Assembly (NCBI RefSeq): GCF_900111315.1
Contig: NZ_FOGU01000004.1
Location: 248,001 to 312,000, forward strand
Direction of reading: 5' to 3'
DNA: 64,000 nt
From: Tranquillimonas rosea
GTDB taxonomy: Bacteria; Pseudomonadota; Alphaproteobacteria; Rhodobacterales; Rhodobacteraceae
Position 1 is the first letter of the stretch, and each line of letters starts with the position of its first letter. The notes beneath the pieces were generated by a model. It worked only from the letters and a program-made list of their open reading frames with translations, ran no database searches and had not been told where the DNA came from. Position numbers and translations under genes: made by a program. Below are positions 1 through 8,798 of the stretch, one piece after another.

Positions 1-102
1 GGCTGTCAGCTTCGCGAAGAGATCGTCGCCTCGGCGCGGGAGTTCGAGCTGCACGCCCCCCTGCCCTACCTGCCCCAAAGCCGCATGGACGAACTGGCCT
101 AG
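1..102 (+). CDS. 3' end of an unidentified protein (partial)
   Basis: An open frame enters from the left edge and stops with TAG at 100-102, leaving 33 residues that end PLPYLPQSRMDELA. Codon use (G/C third positions) is like a real gene. I do not recognise the family from this tail. It lies 72 bp upstream of sufT on the same strand, so it may belong to the same transcription unit, possibly a SUF operon, but the fragment does not prove this. Confidence 0.45.
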   Translation, partial: GCQLREEIVASAREFELHAPLPYLPQSRMDELA

Positions 103-174
103 CGCGACGGCGGCACTGGACGCGTCCGCGCGCAATCCTTATGTATCAGGTCGGAAATGAAGGATGGATCCGCG

Positions 175-537
175 ATGACCGACACCACCGAACAGCTCGA
201 GGGCGCGCCGCTGATCAAACCGTCGAGCACCGAGCATCCGCTCTACGACAACGTGGTCGAGGCCTGCCGCTCGGTCTACGACCCCGAGATCCCAGTGAAC
301 ATCTACGATCTCGGGCTGGTCTACACGATCGATATCGACAGCGAGAACGCGGTGCAGGTCATCATGACGCTGACGGCACCCGGCTGCCCCGTCGCCGGCG
401 AGATGCCGGGCTGGGTCGCCGACGCGATCGAGCCGCTGCCGGGCGTGAAGACCGTCGACGTCGAGATCACGTGGGATCCGCCGTGGGGCATGGACATGAT
501 GACCGACGAGGCGCGGCTCGAGCTCGGCTTCATGTAA
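175..537 (+). CDS. sufT: SufT-like Fe-S assembly protein (MIP18/DUF59 family)
   Basis: A 120-residue single-domain protein of the MIP18 (DUF59) family, whose members help mature Fe-S proteins alongside the SUF machinery in the cytoplasm. The family core is visible: DPEIPVNIYDLGLVY at residues 36-50, and the TLTAPGCP segment holding the conserved Cys71. ATG 175 is chosen because GAAGGATGG (160-168) sits just upstream; an in-frame ATG at 157 would add six residues but lacks a good ribosome site. In related bacteria sufT closes the suf operon; here the preceding gene is only a fragment. A SufA-type carrier lies 2.3 kb downstream. Confidence 0.88.
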   Translation: MTDTTEQLEGAPLIKPSSTEHPLYDNVVEACRSVYDPEIPVNIYDLGLVYTIDIDSENAVQVIMTLTAPGCPVAGEMPGWVADAIEPLPGVKTVDVEITWDPPWGMDMMTDEARLELGFM

Positions 538-738
538 ACGGCGCTGTCGTGCGACCTTCATCCGCAAGACGCATGGCCGTCATGATGACCCGCTAGACAC
601 CTGCACGCGGAGACGGCGCGCATCGCGCGGTCCGCGCGATTTGGATAGCGGTTGATATTCACGATACCTTGTGACCCAGTTTCGGGGACGGCGCCGCGCC
701 GTCCCCTTTTTGGTTTCGACCACACTTCGGAGCGCGGG

Positions 739-1290
739 ATGACCGAACTCGAAAAGATGCTGTCGGGTGCGCTCTATCGTCCCGGCGACCCCGAGCTGGC
801 CGCGATGCGGGCCCGCGCGCAAGATCTCATGCGCCGCTACAACAGCACGATCGTCGGCGAGGCAGAGGCCCGCGATCCGATCCTGGCAGAGCTCTTCGGC
901 GCCCTGGGCCCCGGCAGCGCCGTCCGGGCGCCGGTCTATGTCGATTACGGCTGCCATATCGAAATCGGCGCCGACTGCTTCTTCAACTTCGGCTGCGTGA
1001 TGCTGGATGTCTGCCCGATCCGCATCGGGGACAACGTTCAGGTCGGCCCGAACGTCCAGCTTCTCGCCGCCGACCACCCCCGCGATGCCGAAAGCCGCGA
1101 CGCGGGGCTGGAGAACGGGCGGCCGGTGACCATCGGCCGCAATGTCTGGATCGGCGCCGCCGCGCTGATCCTGCCGGGCGTGACCGTGGGCGACGACGCG
1201 ATCGTCGGCGCAGGGGCGGTCGTCACCCACGACGTGCCCGCCGGCGCGCGCGTCGCCGGCAACCCCGCCCGCGTGCTGCCCGCACGCTGA
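739..1290 (+). CDS. Sugar O-acetyltransferase (Maa/NodL type)
   Basis: A 183-residue member of the left-handed beta-helix acyltransferases, expected to move acetyl from acetyl-CoA to a sugar hydroxyl (maltose or galactoside acetyltransferase group). An N-terminal Maa-type cap (residues 1-50, with GALYRPGDPEL) precedes hexapeptide repeats from about residue 60 to 175. The catalytic His is in LLAADHP (His113), and the C-terminal GNPARVL is the family signature. The ATG at 739 follows a GGAG-like stretch and starts the typical cap sequence; the same frame is open back to 652, but that adds nothing family-like. The acceptor sugar cannot be deduced. Confidence 0.88.
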   Translation: MTELEKMLSGALYRPGDPELAAMRARAQDLMRRYNSTIVGEAEARDPILAELFGALGPGSAVRAPVYVDYGCHIEIGADCFFNFGCVMLDVCPIRIGDNVQVGPNVQLLAADHPRDAESRDAGLENGRPVTIGRNVWIGAAALILPGVTVGDDAIVGAGAVVTHDVPAGARVAGNPARVLPAR

Positions 1291-1354
1291 GGCGCTTGCC
1301 TTGCGGCGGCCGCACCTGCGACACTCGCGGCGAGGCAAAGAAGGACGGCAGGCG

Positions 1355-2008
1355 ATGGAACGGGCGGTTCTCACCGGGGATTTCGTGCGCTCGCGGCAGG
1401 CGGGCCCGGACGTGCTCGCGCGCGGGTTCGAAACACTGTCCGCCGCCGCCGAGACCCTGTCGGCGTGGCATGGCGCCCCGCTGCGACCGACGCGGTTCCG
1501 GGGCGACGGCTGGCAGGTCTACCTCGCACGGCCGGACCTGTCCCTGCGCAGCGCGCTCTTCGTGCTGGCCAGCCTCCGGGCGGCCGAGCTGGACATCGAC
1601 CTGCGGCTGGCCGTCGGCATCGGCGCGGTCGAGAGGTTGGGCGACGAGACCCTGTCGGACGCCGACGGCCCCGCCTTCCACGCCGCGGGCGCAGCGCTGG
1701 ACGCGATGGGCCGCGGGCGACGCTTGGCGCTGGCGGCACCCGGTCATGGCCCGCTGCTGGAGGCCGTCACCGTCCTGCTCGACGCCATTGCCCAAGGATG
1801 GACCGCCGCGCAGGGCGAGGCGCTGACCCGGTCGCTGAGGCCCGTGGCACCGACACAGGCCGCCATCGCCGACGATCTCGGCATCCGCCAGCAGAGCGTG
1901 GCCGACAGGCTGGACGCCGCGGCGTTCTGGGCGGTGGCCGAGGCGCTGGAGCAGGTCGAGGGCGCTTGGCAGCCCTGCAACCATCAGGTCCCTAGACCTG
2001 TTAATTAG
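1355..2008 (+). CDS. SatD family protein
   Basis: A 217-residue protein beginning MERAVLTGDFVRSRQ, the start expected of the SatD family, with a C-terminal helix-turn-helix-like segment (IADDLGIRQQSVADRL, roughly residues 170-185). SatD proteins are usually encoded next to a DUF3307 membrane protein, and that partner follows here after 81 bp. The function is not established; the HTH suggests DNA binding. ATG 1355 is preceded by a GGCAGGCG purine stretch. The stop codon lies inside an inverted repeat (1997-2016), which hints at regulation of the downstream partner, perhaps by SatD itself (inference). Confidence 0.72.
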   Translation: MERAVLTGDFVRSRQAGPDVLARGFETLSAAAETLSAWHGAPLRPTRFRGDGWQVYLARPDLSLRSALFVLASLRAAELDIDLRLAVGIGAVERLGDETLSDADGPAFHAAGAALDAMGRGRRLALAAPGHGPLLEAVTVLLDAIAQGWTAAQGEALTRSLRPVAPTQAAIADDLGIRQQSVADRLDAAAFWAVAEALEQVEGAWQPCNHQVPRPVN

Positions 2009-2053
2009 ATTACAGGCTCTGCGCCCTGTAATTGGACCACCACGCCTGTAATC
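1997..2053. promoter_or_regulatory. Cluster of CCTGTAAT half-sites between satD and DUF3307 gene
   Basis: CCTGTTAATTAGATTACAGG at 1997-2016 is a 20-bp imperfect palindrome (arms CCTGTTAAT and ATTACAGG). Two further direct copies of CCTGTAAT follow at 2025-2032 and 2045-2052. Four related half-sites in 57 bp just before a gene start make a credible operator array. The regulator is not known; the adjacent HTH-bearing SatD protein is the obvious candidate. Confidence 0.5.
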
Positions 2054-2089
2054 GCCAGAACAGGCCCCACGCCCTGAGACCGAGCCCGC

Positions 2090-2821
2090 ATGTACCAGAC
2101 CGCCGCCGCCCTGCTCTTCGCTCATGTCCTGGCCGATTTCATGCTGCAGAGCGACGGCATGATCCGCGAAAAGAGGCGCCCTCTCGTCCAGCTCGCCCAC
2201 GCGGCCATCGTGCTGGCGGCAAGCCTGGCCGCGCTGGGACAGGTCGTCGCACTGCCCGTCGTGCTGCTGGCGGTGGCTCATCTGGGGATCGACCGGGTGA
2301 AGCTGGCCGTCGAAGACACGATCCGCCCCTTTCTCATCGATCAGGGGGCGCACCTGATCACCATCGGCGCGATCGCCGTGGCGGCGCCGACACTCTGGAA
2401 GGACGGCCTGTGGCCCGACCTGCTGCCGGCGAAGGTCGCGGACCTCGTGCCGCTTGCAATGCTGTACGTCGCCGGCTTCATCGTCGCCGTGCGGACGGGG
2501 GGCTTTGCCGTGGACAAGCTGCTTGCACCCTACACCCCCTACTGGAAGCGGGCGGCGATCCTGTCGGGCGGGTTGCAGAACGGCGGGCTGCTGATCGGCC
2601 AGCTGGAACGCGGGCTGACCTATCTGCTGGTGCTGGCCGGCTATCCCACCGGCGTCGCCTTCCTGATCGCGGCGAAATCGATCCTGCGCTTCAATGCCTC
2701 GAAGGACGATCGCCGGATCGCGGAATACGTCATCATCGGCACGCTCGCCTCGGTCGGGTGGGCGCTGGCCGCCGCCTTTGCCACCGGCGCGCTGATCACG
2801 CTGGCGGGCGGCCCCCCTTGA
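2090..2821 (+). CDS. DUF3307 domain integral membrane protein
   Basis: A 243-residue polytopic membrane protein. The N-terminal part (AAALLFAHVLADFMLQSD, then a HAAIV segment and LAVAHLGIDRVKL) matches the DUF3307 pattern, which keeps His/Asp residues in the first helices. About six hydrophobic segments are visible through residue 243. Its role is unknown. It is paired with satD upstream, the usual arrangement, so the two probably act together. ATG 2090 opens directly into the first helix, and the half-site cluster ends about 40 bp before it. Confidence 0.75.
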   Translation: MYQTAAALLFAHVLADFMLQSDGMIREKRRPLVQLAHAAIVLAASLAALGQVVALPVVLLAVAHLGIDRVKLAVEDTIRPFLIDQGAHLITIGAIAVAAPTLWKDGLWPDLLPAKVADLVPLAMLYVAGFIVAVRTGGFAVDKLLAPYTPYWKRAAILSGGLQNGGLLIGQLERGLTYLLVLAGYPTGVAFLIAAKSILRFNASKDDRRIAEYVIIGTLASVGWALAAAFATGALITLAGGPP

Positions 2822-2872
2822 GCCGAAGCCGCCGAAGCCTTAGTTTCAAAGGACAAAGTGAAAGGACGGTTC

Positions 2873-3250
2873 ATGTTCGGTATTCCCGGCAAGCAGGCGG
2901 TGACAATGACACCCGCCGCCGTGCACCAGATCACCAAGCTGATGGAACGCGACGGCCACCAGGGCCTGAGGATTGGCGTCAAGAAGGGCGGTTGCGCGGG
3001 CATGGAATACACCATGGACTACGTGACCGAGGTGGACGCGAACGACGAGGTCGTCGAACAGGACGGCGCGCGCGTGATGATCGCGCCGATGGCGCAGATG
3101 TTCCTGTTCGGCACCGAGATCGACTACGAGACGTCGCTGCTGGAATCGTCGTTCAGGTTCCGCAATCCGAACGTCGCCGACGCCTGCGGCTGCGGCGAGT
3201 CGATCAAGTTCAAGGACGTGGAAGAGCTCGCCGCCGAGCGCGACAGCTGA
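2873..3250 (+). CDS. sufA: A-type Fe-S cluster carrier (SufA/IscA/ErpA family)
   Basis: A 125-residue HesB/IscA-family protein that would carry an Fe-S cluster (or iron) and hand it to apoproteins. The three cluster-ligating cysteines are present: Cys41 in [10 protein letters not shown], and Cys105 and Cys107 in ACGCGES. ATG 2873 is chosen over an in-frame GTG at 2858 because AAAGGACGG lies immediately upstream of the ATG. With sufT in the same 3 kb it suggests a SUF locus, although three unrelated genes separate the two. Whether it is SufA or ErpA in function cannot be told from sequence alone. Confidence 0.87.
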   Translation: MFGIPGKQAVTMTPAAVHQITKLMERDGHQGLRIGVKKGGCAGMEYTMDYVTEVDANDEVVEQDGARVMIAPMAQMFLFGTEIDYETSLLESSFRFRNPNVADACGCGESIKFKDVEELAAERDS

Positions 3251-3332
3251 TCCCCGACGCCACCGGCGGTTTTCCCTGCGGGCTCCGGTCGCTATGTGTG
3301 GTCCGAAGCCACATGACTGGGAGACACCGCCG

Positions 3333-4088
3333 ATGGCCCCTCGCCGCAAACTCGCCGCCGGAAACTGGAAGATGAACGGCGCGCTGGCCGATTTCGCGCA
3401 GATCGACGCGCTTCTGGCCGCGCATCCCGATCCCGGCTGCGACGTCCTGATCTGCCCGCCCGCCACGCTGATCTCGCCGATGGCGCAACGCACGGCGGGA
3501 ACGCCGGTGCAGGTCGGCGCACAGGACTGCCACCAGGAAGAGAAAGGCGCCCACACCGGCGACATCGCCGCGCCGATGCTGGCCGAGGCCGGTGCGCGAC
3601 ACGTCATCGTCGGCCACTCCGAGCGCCGTGCCGATCACGGCGAGACCGACGATATCGTCCGTGCCAAGGCCCAGGCGGCGCTTGCCGCGGGGATGCGAGT
3701 GATCGTCTGTGTGGGAGAGACGCTGGAACAGCGCGAGGGCGGCTCGACGATCGACGTGGTCGGCGGTCAGCTTCAGGGCTCGGTCCCCGATGGTATCGAC
3801 GGCGAGCAACTGGTCGTCGCCTATGAGCCGGTCTGGGCGATCGGTACCGGCAAGGTTCCCACCAACGAGGAGATCGAGGAAGTGCACGGCTTTCTCCGCC
3901 AGGCGCTGCAGAAGCGCTTCGGAGACGACACGGGCGCCGGCATCCGCCTGCTCTACGGCGGGTCGGTCAAGCCGTCGAACGCGGCCGAGATCTTTGCCGT
4001 GCCCGACGTCGACGGCGCGCTGGTAGGCGGCGCATCGCTCAAGGCCGACGATTTCGGCGGCATCATCGCCGCGCTTCAGGCGGCCTGA
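3333..4088 (+). CDS. tpiA: Triosephosphate isomerase
   Basis: Interconverts dihydroxyacetone phosphate and glyceraldehyde 3-phosphate in the cytoplasm. The 251-residue length is normal. Active-site motifs are all visible: [10 protein letters not shown] with Asn11 and Lys13, VIVGHSERR with the catalytic His, [12 protein letters not shown] with the catalytic Glu and the start of loop 6, and LYGGSVKP for phosphate binding. ATG 3333 gives the standard short N-terminus. The 3' end overlaps the convergent monooxygenase gene by 13 bp, so no separate intergenic terminator fits between them. Confidence 0.97.
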   Translation: MAPRRKLAAGNWKMNGALADFAQIDALLAAHPDPGCDVLICPPATLISPMAQRTAGTPVQVGAQDCHQEEKGAHTGDIAAPMLAEAGARHVIVGHSERRADHGETDDIVRAKAQAALAAGMRVIVCVGETLEQREGGSTIDVVGGQLQGSVPDGIDGEQLVVAYEPVWAIGTGKVPTNEEIEEVHGFLRQALQKRFGDDTGAGIRLLYGGSVKPSNAAEIFAVPDVDGALVGGASLKADDFGGIIAALQAA

Positions 4089-5260
4089 GGGACCGGCTCT
4101 GCGGTCACGTCGTGGCCGTAGAGCCAGTCGAACTTCGACAACAGCAATCCCGGCGCGGCCCGGCTTAGCATCCGCAGCCCGGTATGGCCGACGGCCACCT
4201 TCAGCGGGTTGGCGTGGTGATAGTTCCGCGCGTTCGCCTCGGCCGCAGCGATGGCCCGCGAGACGCGCGGCACCCGCCGCTGCTGGTAGGCGGCCAGCGC
4301 CTCGTCCTCGGGCAGCGCATCCAGACAGGCCGCCAGCATCCAGGCATCCTCGAGCGCCAGGTTCGCGCCCTGGGCGAGAAACGGCAGCGTCGGATGCGCC
4401 GCGTCCCCCACCAGAGCCACCTGGCCGCCGTGCCAGTGCGGGGCCACCGGATGACGGAACAGGCCCCAGATGTTCACCGTCTCCACCCGGTCCAGCAGCT
4501 TGCGCACGCGCGGCGAGAAGCCTGCGAAGGCGGCCCGTAGGTTGTCGGGGTCGTCGACGTGCTTCCAGCCTTCTTCGGACCAGGTCTCCTGCTCGCGGAT
4601 GCCGACGATGTTCATCTGGACGCCGCCCCGTATCGGGTAGCGCACGAGATGGCGCCCCGGCCCCATCTCGACGGTCGAGACCGCCGAGGCCTCGCCGCCC
4701 GCGCCGATCACCGCGCGCCAGGCGACCTGCCCGGTGAAGCGCGGCGCATCGGCCCCGTTCAACAGCGCCCGCGTCCGCGACCGCAGCCCGTCCGCCCCGA
4801 CGAGGAACGGCACGGTCATCTTGCCGTCCTGCTGGGTCAGCCGCACACCGGGACCGGCGGCCTCGACCGACCTGATGCGCTGGTCCAGGCAGATGTCCAC
4901 GCCCGCCTGCCGCGCGCCCTGTTCGAGCACGCCGATCAGGTCGGCGCGGTGCATCATAAGGTAGGGACGCGGCTGGGGATGCTTGGCGAACTCCATCCGC
5001 GCGACGGAGCGCCCCGAGGGCCCGTGACGAAGGACGACCGCCCGGCTCTCGACCCCGGCGCGGCGGGCCGCGGCGCCCAGACCCAGCCCGTCCAGAACCG
5101 CCACCCCGTTGGGCGATATCTGGATCCCCGCGCCCACCTCGGTCAGCGCGGGCGCCTGTTCCAACAGCGTCACGCGGGCGCCGCGCTGCGCCAGCGCCTG
5201 CGCCACCGCCAGCCCCCCGATACCGGCCCCGAGGACGGCTATTTCACGACCCTGCAGCAT
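4076..5260 (-). CDS. FAD-dependent aromatic monooxygenase (salicylate hydroxylase-like)
   Basis: A 394-residue class A flavoprotein monooxygenase, expected to hydroxylate an aromatic substrate using NAD(P)H and O2. It has the N-terminal Rossmann motif GAGIGG (residues 11-16), the DG motif [11 protein letters not shown] in the middle, and the GD motif [24 protein letters not shown]-type segment near residue 285. ATG 5260 is preceded by GGAGAGGG, better than the upstream TTG at 5275. It resembles salicylate and 3-hydroxybenzoate 6-hydroxylases. No aromatic-degradation genes lie nearby, so the substrate is unknown. Confidence 0.85.
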   Translation of the reverse strand: MLQGREIAVLGAGIGGLAVAQALAQRGARVTLLEQAPALTEVGAGIQISPNGVAVLDGLGLGAAARRAGVESRAVVLRHGPSGRSVARMEFAKHPQPRPYLMMHRADLIGVLEQGARQAGVDICLDQRIRSVEAAGPGVRLTQQDGKMTVPFLVGADGLRSRTRALLNGADAPRFTGQVAWRAVIGAGGEASAVSTVEMGPGRHLVRYPIRGGVQMNIVGIREQETWSEEGWKHVDDPDNLRAAFAGFSPRVRKLLDRVETVNIWGLFRHPVAPHWHGGQVALVGDAAHPTLPFLAQGANLALEDAWMLAACLDALPEDEALAAYQQRRVPRVSRAIAAAEANARNYHHANPLKVAVGHTGLRMLSRAAPGLLLSKFDWLYGHDVTAEPVPQAA

Positions 5261-5335
5261 GCCCTCTCCAAACAAAACGGGGCACCGGGATGCCGCGCAC
5301 CCCGATGCCCCGATATCCTGCGCCGGCGCACGCGA

Positions 5336-5758
5336 TCAGTCGTCGCGATGCACCTTCTCGCGGCGCTCGTGCTTTTCCTGCGCCTCGAGGCTCAGCGTGG
5401 CGATGGGCCGCGCGTCGAGCCGCTTCAGCGAGATCGGCTCTCCGGTCGCTTCGCAATAGCCGTACTCGCCCTCTTCGATCCGGCGCAGCGCCTGCTCGAT
5501 CTTGGCGACGAGCTTGCGCTGACGGTCACGGGTGCGCAGTTCAAGCGCGCGGTCGGTCTCTTCGCTCGCGCGGTCGGCCACGTCGGGAATGTTGCGGGTG
5601 CCATCCTGCAACCCCTCGATCGTGGTCTTGCTTTCGTCGAGAAGGTCGTTTCGCCAGGCGATCAATTTGCGGCGAAAGTACTCGACCTGCCGTTCGTTCA
5701 TGAACGGCTCGTCCTCGGCGGGACGGTAATCATCGGGCAGAAAAATCTCGGCTTTCAT
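5336..5758 (-). CDS. dksA: RNA polymerase-binding transcription factor DksA
   Basis: A 140-residue DksA, which enters the RNA polymerase secondary channel and works with ppGpp. The coiled-coil tip DVADRASEE carries the Asp and Ala needed for activity. The zinc-finger region reads YCEATGEPI ... ARPIATLSLEAQE, so only one of the four canonical cysteines remains; this zinc-independent variant is familiar from alphaproteobacterial DksA proteins such as R. sphaeroides RSP_2654. ATG 5758 follows GAGGGGAAGAAG; the frame is open to 5860, but that extension is poor. It is transcribed divergently from the MoxR gene. Confidence 0.9.
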   Translation of the reverse strand: MKAEIFLPDDYRPAEDEPFMNERQVEYFRRKLIAWRNDLLDESKTTIEGLQDGTRNIPDVADRASEETDRALELRTRDRQRKLVAKIEQALRRIEEGEYGYCEATGEPISLKRLDARPIATLSLEAQEKHERREKVHRDD

Positions 5759-5835
5759 CTTCTTCCCCTCTCCCCGTCCTCCGAGTGTGTCGGACGTGTG
5801 ATCAGTCATGGACATCTCCCCTCGCGCGCTTCCAT

Positions 5836-5849
5836 TATCCCAAGGGATA
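5836..5849. repeat. Inverted repeat in dksA-moxR divergent region
   Basis: TATCCC-AA-GGGATA is a perfect 6-bp inverted repeat with a 2-bp centre, about 80 bp upstream of dksA and 90 bp upstream of the MoxR gene. It could be an operator for either gene. No matching site was noticed elsewhere in the window. Confidence 0.3.
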
Positions 5850-5940
5850 GCTGTTGTCACTAGGCAATAGGGCGGGTTAGGTGCGCGGAGGGGCCAGATC
5901 CCGCCGCATGAATGTCTTTTGACAGGGGGTTGATTTTCCC

Positions 5941-6780
5941 ATGAAATTCACGGGAACCGAGTCGTATGTATCGACCGACGACCTCACGGTCGCGGTCAAC
6001 GCGGCGGTGACGCTGCAACGGCCCCTTCTGGTCAAGGGCGAGCCGGGCACGGGCAAGACGGAACTGGCCCGCCAGGTGGCCGCCGGGCTCGGACTGCCGA
6101 TGCTCGAGTGGCATGTGAAATCCACCACACGGGCACAGCAGGGCTTGTACGAATACGACGCAGTCAGCCGGCTTCGCGACAGCCAGCTGGGCGACGAGCG
6201 CGTCAACGACGTGCGCAACTACATCCGCAAGGGCAAGCTGTGGCAGGCCTTCGAGGCCGGGGAGCGGACCGTCCTGCTGATCGACGAGATCGACAAGGCG
6301 GATATCGAGTTCCCCAACGACCTGCTGCAGGAACTCGACCGGATGGAATTCCACGTCTACGAGACCGGAGAGACCGTCACCGCGCAGCAACGCCCGATCG
6401 TCATCATCACGTCAAACAACGAAAAAGAGCTGCCGGACGCGTTCCTGCGTCGCTGTTTCTTCCATTACATCCGGTTTCCGGACATGGAGACGATGAAGCG
6501 GATCGTCGAGGTGCACCATCCGGGAATCAAGGACGCGCTGCTGACCACGGCGCTGACCCAGTTCTACGAGCTGCGCGAGCAGCAGGGCCTCAAGAAGAAA
6601 CCCTCGACCTCGGAGGTGCTCGACTGGCTCAAGCTGCTGCTGGCCGAGGACCTGACCGCCGAGGACCTGCGCGGCGACGGCACCTCTGCCCTGCCCCGCC
6701 TGCACGGGGCTCTCCTGAAGAACGAACAGGACGTGCACCTGTTCGAGCGCCTCGCCTTCATGGCCCGGCGCGACAGATAG
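5941..6780 (+). CDS. MoxR-family AAA+ ATPase
   Basis: A 279-residue AAA+ ATPase of the MoxR group, which act as chaperones for cofactor insertion or complex assembly with a von Willebrand A partner. Walker A is GEPGTGKT (residues 33-40), Walker B is LLIDEIDKAD near residue 110, and the sensor region IITSNNEKELPDAFLRRC follows. ATG 5941 starts the family N-terminus MKFTGT. The matching VWA (CoxE-like) protein is encoded 2 kb downstream on the same strand, separated by a GNAT enzyme, a lipoprotein and a small membrane protein. The client complex is not identified. Confidence 0.9.
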   Translation: MKFTGTESYVSTDDLTVAVNAAVTLQRPLLVKGEPGTGKTELARQVAAGLGLPMLEWHVKSTTRAQQGLYEYDAVSRLRDSQLGDERVNDVRNYIRKGKLWQAFEAGERTVLLIDEIDKADIEFPNDLLQELDRMEFHVYETGETVTAQQRPIVIITSNNEKELPDAFLRRCFFHYIRFPDMETMKRIVEVHHPGIKDALLTTALTQFYELREQQGLKKKPSTSEVLDWLKLLLAEDLTAEDLRGDGTSALPRLHGALLKNEQDVHLFERLAFMARRDR

Positions 6781-6809
6781 GAAACCAGACACTGCCCGAA
6801 GGGGCCGCC

Positions 6810-7253
6810 ATGAGCCTGACGATCCGACCCGTCCGCCCCGAGGACCGCCCCGAATGGGAGGCGCTCTGGCGCGGCTATCTTCACTTTTACGAGACCGAGG
6901 TCTCGCCCGACGTCTACGACGCCGCCTTTTCGCGGCTCGTCGGCGACGATACGCACGACTTCCACGGCCTCGTGGCCGAGACCGACGGCGAACTCATCGG
7001 GCTGACCCATTTCCTGTTTCACCGCCACATGTGGAAGCTCGCCGAGACCTGTTACCTGCAGGATCTCTACGCCGCGCCGGAGCATCGCGGGTTGGGCGTC
7101 GGCCGCGCGCTGATCGAGGCGGTCTACGGCGCCGCCGACGCCTACGGTGCCGACGGCGTCTACTGGCTGACGCAGGACTTCAACACCACCGCGCGGCTGC
7201 TCTATGACCGTGTTGGCAAGCTGACGCCTTTCGTGAAGTATACGCGGGCATGA
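6810..7253 (+). CDS. GNAT family N-acetyltransferase
   Basis: A 147-residue GNAT protein that would acetylate an amine using acetyl-CoA. The CoA-binding segment is DLYAAPEHRGLGVGRALIEAV-like (about residues 88-107), followed by the YWLTQDFNTTARLLYDRVG C-terminal motif typical of short GNATs. ATG 6810 follows GAAGGGG. Its stop overlaps the ATG of the next gene (ATGA at 7250-7253), so the two are translationally coupled. Substrate unknown. Confidence 0.85.
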   Translation: MSLTIRPVRPEDRPEWEALWRGYLHFYETEVSPDVYDAAFSRLVGDDTHDFHGLVAETDGELIGLTHFLFHRHMWKLAETCYLQDLYAAPEHRGLGVGRALIEAVYGAADAYGADGVYWLTQDFNTTARLLYDRVGKLTPFVKYTRA

Positions 7254-8635
7254 CCCGCCGCATCCTCCTGTCGCTTCTGGTCGCAGGCGCCATCGCCGCC
7301 TGTGCGCCCAGTTCCGCGCCGCCCGTCGCCGAGCGGCGGATGGTCTTCACCGGCGACCTGCCGCCCATGAAGGTGCCGACGGTGGGCGCGCCCCACCGCC
7401 CCGCGGCGAGCAATCACGAGATCGTGCAGGACTTCATGGAACTCAGCTTTACCCTCGAAAGCGGGCGCAAGCTGCCGGTGTTCACCCGCTTCGAGGGGCC
7501 CGTGACGATCCGCGCGGTCGGGCGCGCGCAACCCAGCCTGTCGGGCGACCTCGACCGCCTCGTCACCCGTTTCCGGCGCGAGGCCGGGATCGACATCCGC
7601 CGCGTGCCGGCCTCGCGGCAGGCCTCGATCACCGTGCAGTCCGTGTCGCGGGCCGAGCTTCAGCGCGCGGTGCCCCAGGCCGCCTGCTTCGTCGTGCCCC
7701 GCCTGTCGAGCTGGGAGGAGTTCGTGAACAACCGCCGCAGCCCCCAGCTGGATTGGACCACGCTGAAGACGCGCGAGCGGATGGCCGTCTTCATTCCGCG
7801 GGACGTCTCGCCGCAGGAGGTGCGCGACTGCCTGCACGAAGAGGTCGCCCAGGCTCTCGGGCCACTGAATGACCTCTACCGGCTGACCGACAGCGTCTTC
7901 AACGACGACAACTTCCACACCGTGCTGACCGGCTTCGACATGACGATCCTGCGGGCGACCTATTCGTCCGAACTGCACTCCGGCATGTCCCCTTCGCAGG
8001 TCCGTGCGCGGCTGCCGGGCATCCTTGCCCGGATCAATCCCGCCGGGAACCGCCGCCCGACCGGGCGCCGGGACCTCGAGACACCGCGCGACTGGGTCGG
8101 CGCGATCGAGACAGCGCTCGGTCCCGACACCACCATGGGCAAGCGGCGTGCCGCCGCCGGCCGGGCGGTGTCGCTCGCCCGTCAGAACGGCTGGAACGAC
8201 AATCGGATGGCCTTCAGCCTGTTCGCCCTGGGCCGGCTATCGCTCGCCGACGACCCGGAACTCGCGCTGTCCTCGTTCCTCAAGGCCGGCACGATCTATG
8301 CCCAAAGCCCCGAGACGCGGCTGCACCAGGCGCATGTGGCGATGCAGCTTGCCGCCTTCGCCCTGTCGTCGGGCCAGCCGGAAGCCGCCATCGACCTGGT
8401 CGACACCAACAGCACCCCCGTCGCCGAAGCCGGCAATGCCGCGCTCCTGGCGTCGCTGATGCTGGTCAAGGTCGAGGGCCTCGAAATGCTCGGCCGCCCG
8501 GCCGAGGCCCAGGAGGTGCGCCGCGAAAGCCTGGCGCTGGCGCGCTACGGTTTCGGCAGCGACGACGAGGTCCGCCGCCGCGCCGGCGAGATCGCCGGCC
8601 TCAATCCAGTCCGTAAAGGAACGCCTGCCCTATGA
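7250..8635 (+). CDS. DUF2927 domain lipoprotein
   Basis: A 461-residue predicted lipoprotein: a hydrophobic N-terminus ends in the lipobox AIAAC with Cys18. The central part (HEEVAQALGPLNDLYRL and neighbouring residues) fits the DUF2927 family found in Rhodobacterales, where a metallopeptidase-like fold has been suggested; the HEEVAQ segment resembles an HExxx helix, but a full zinc site is not clear. The last 150 residues are helical and repeat-like (TPR-like in look). It overlaps its neighbours by 4 bp on both sides, so it is part of the MoxR-VWA operon. Function unknown. Confidence 0.75.
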   Translation: MTRRILLSLLVAGAIAACAPSSAPPVAERRMVFTGDLPPMKVPTVGAPHRPAASNHEIVQDFMELSFTLESGRKLPVFTRFEGPVTIRAVGRAQPSLSGDLDRLVTRFRREAGIDIRRVPASRQASITVQSVSRAELQRAVPQAACFVVPRLSSWEEFVNNRRSPQLDWTTLKTRERMAVFIPRDVSPQEVRDCLHEEVAQALGPLNDLYRLTDSVFNDDNFHTVLTGFDMTILRATYSSELHSGMSPSQVRARLPGILARINPAGNRRPTGRRDLETPRDWVGAIETALGPDTTMGKRRAAAGRAVSLARQNGWNDNRMAFSLFALGRLSLADDPELALSSFLKAGTIYAQSPETRLHQAHVAMQLAAFALSSGQPEAAIDLVDTNSTPVAEAGNAALLASLMLVKVEGLEMLGRPAEAQEVRRESLALARYGFGSDDEVRRRAGEIAGLNPVRKGTPAL

Positions 8636-8796
8636 TTGCTATTCTGCTCGGTCTCGCCTCGGCTCTCTGGGGCGGATTTCTTGCGCGCCGGCGCAAGGGA
8701 AGCCGGCTCGACATCGCGCAATATGCCGCGGCCTTCGGGATCGCGGGGTTCCTCGTCGGCCTGATCCTGACCGTCGTGGCCTCGCGCGTGCTCTGA
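8632..8796 (+). CDS. Small two-helix membrane protein
   Basis: A 54-residue ORF starting at the ATGA overlap with the DUF2927 gene and ending TGA at 8794-8796, 2 bp before the VWA gene start. It has two hydrophobic helices (residues 1-15 and about 31-50) joined by a basic loop ARRRKGSR, so it is a likely inner-membrane hairpin with a cytoplasmic loop. The tight coupling on both sides is strong evidence that it is translated. No family recognised. Confidence 0.7.
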   Translation: MIAILLGLASALWGGFLARRRKGSRLDIAQYAAAFGIAGFLVGLILTVVASRVL

Positions 8797-8798
8797 CC

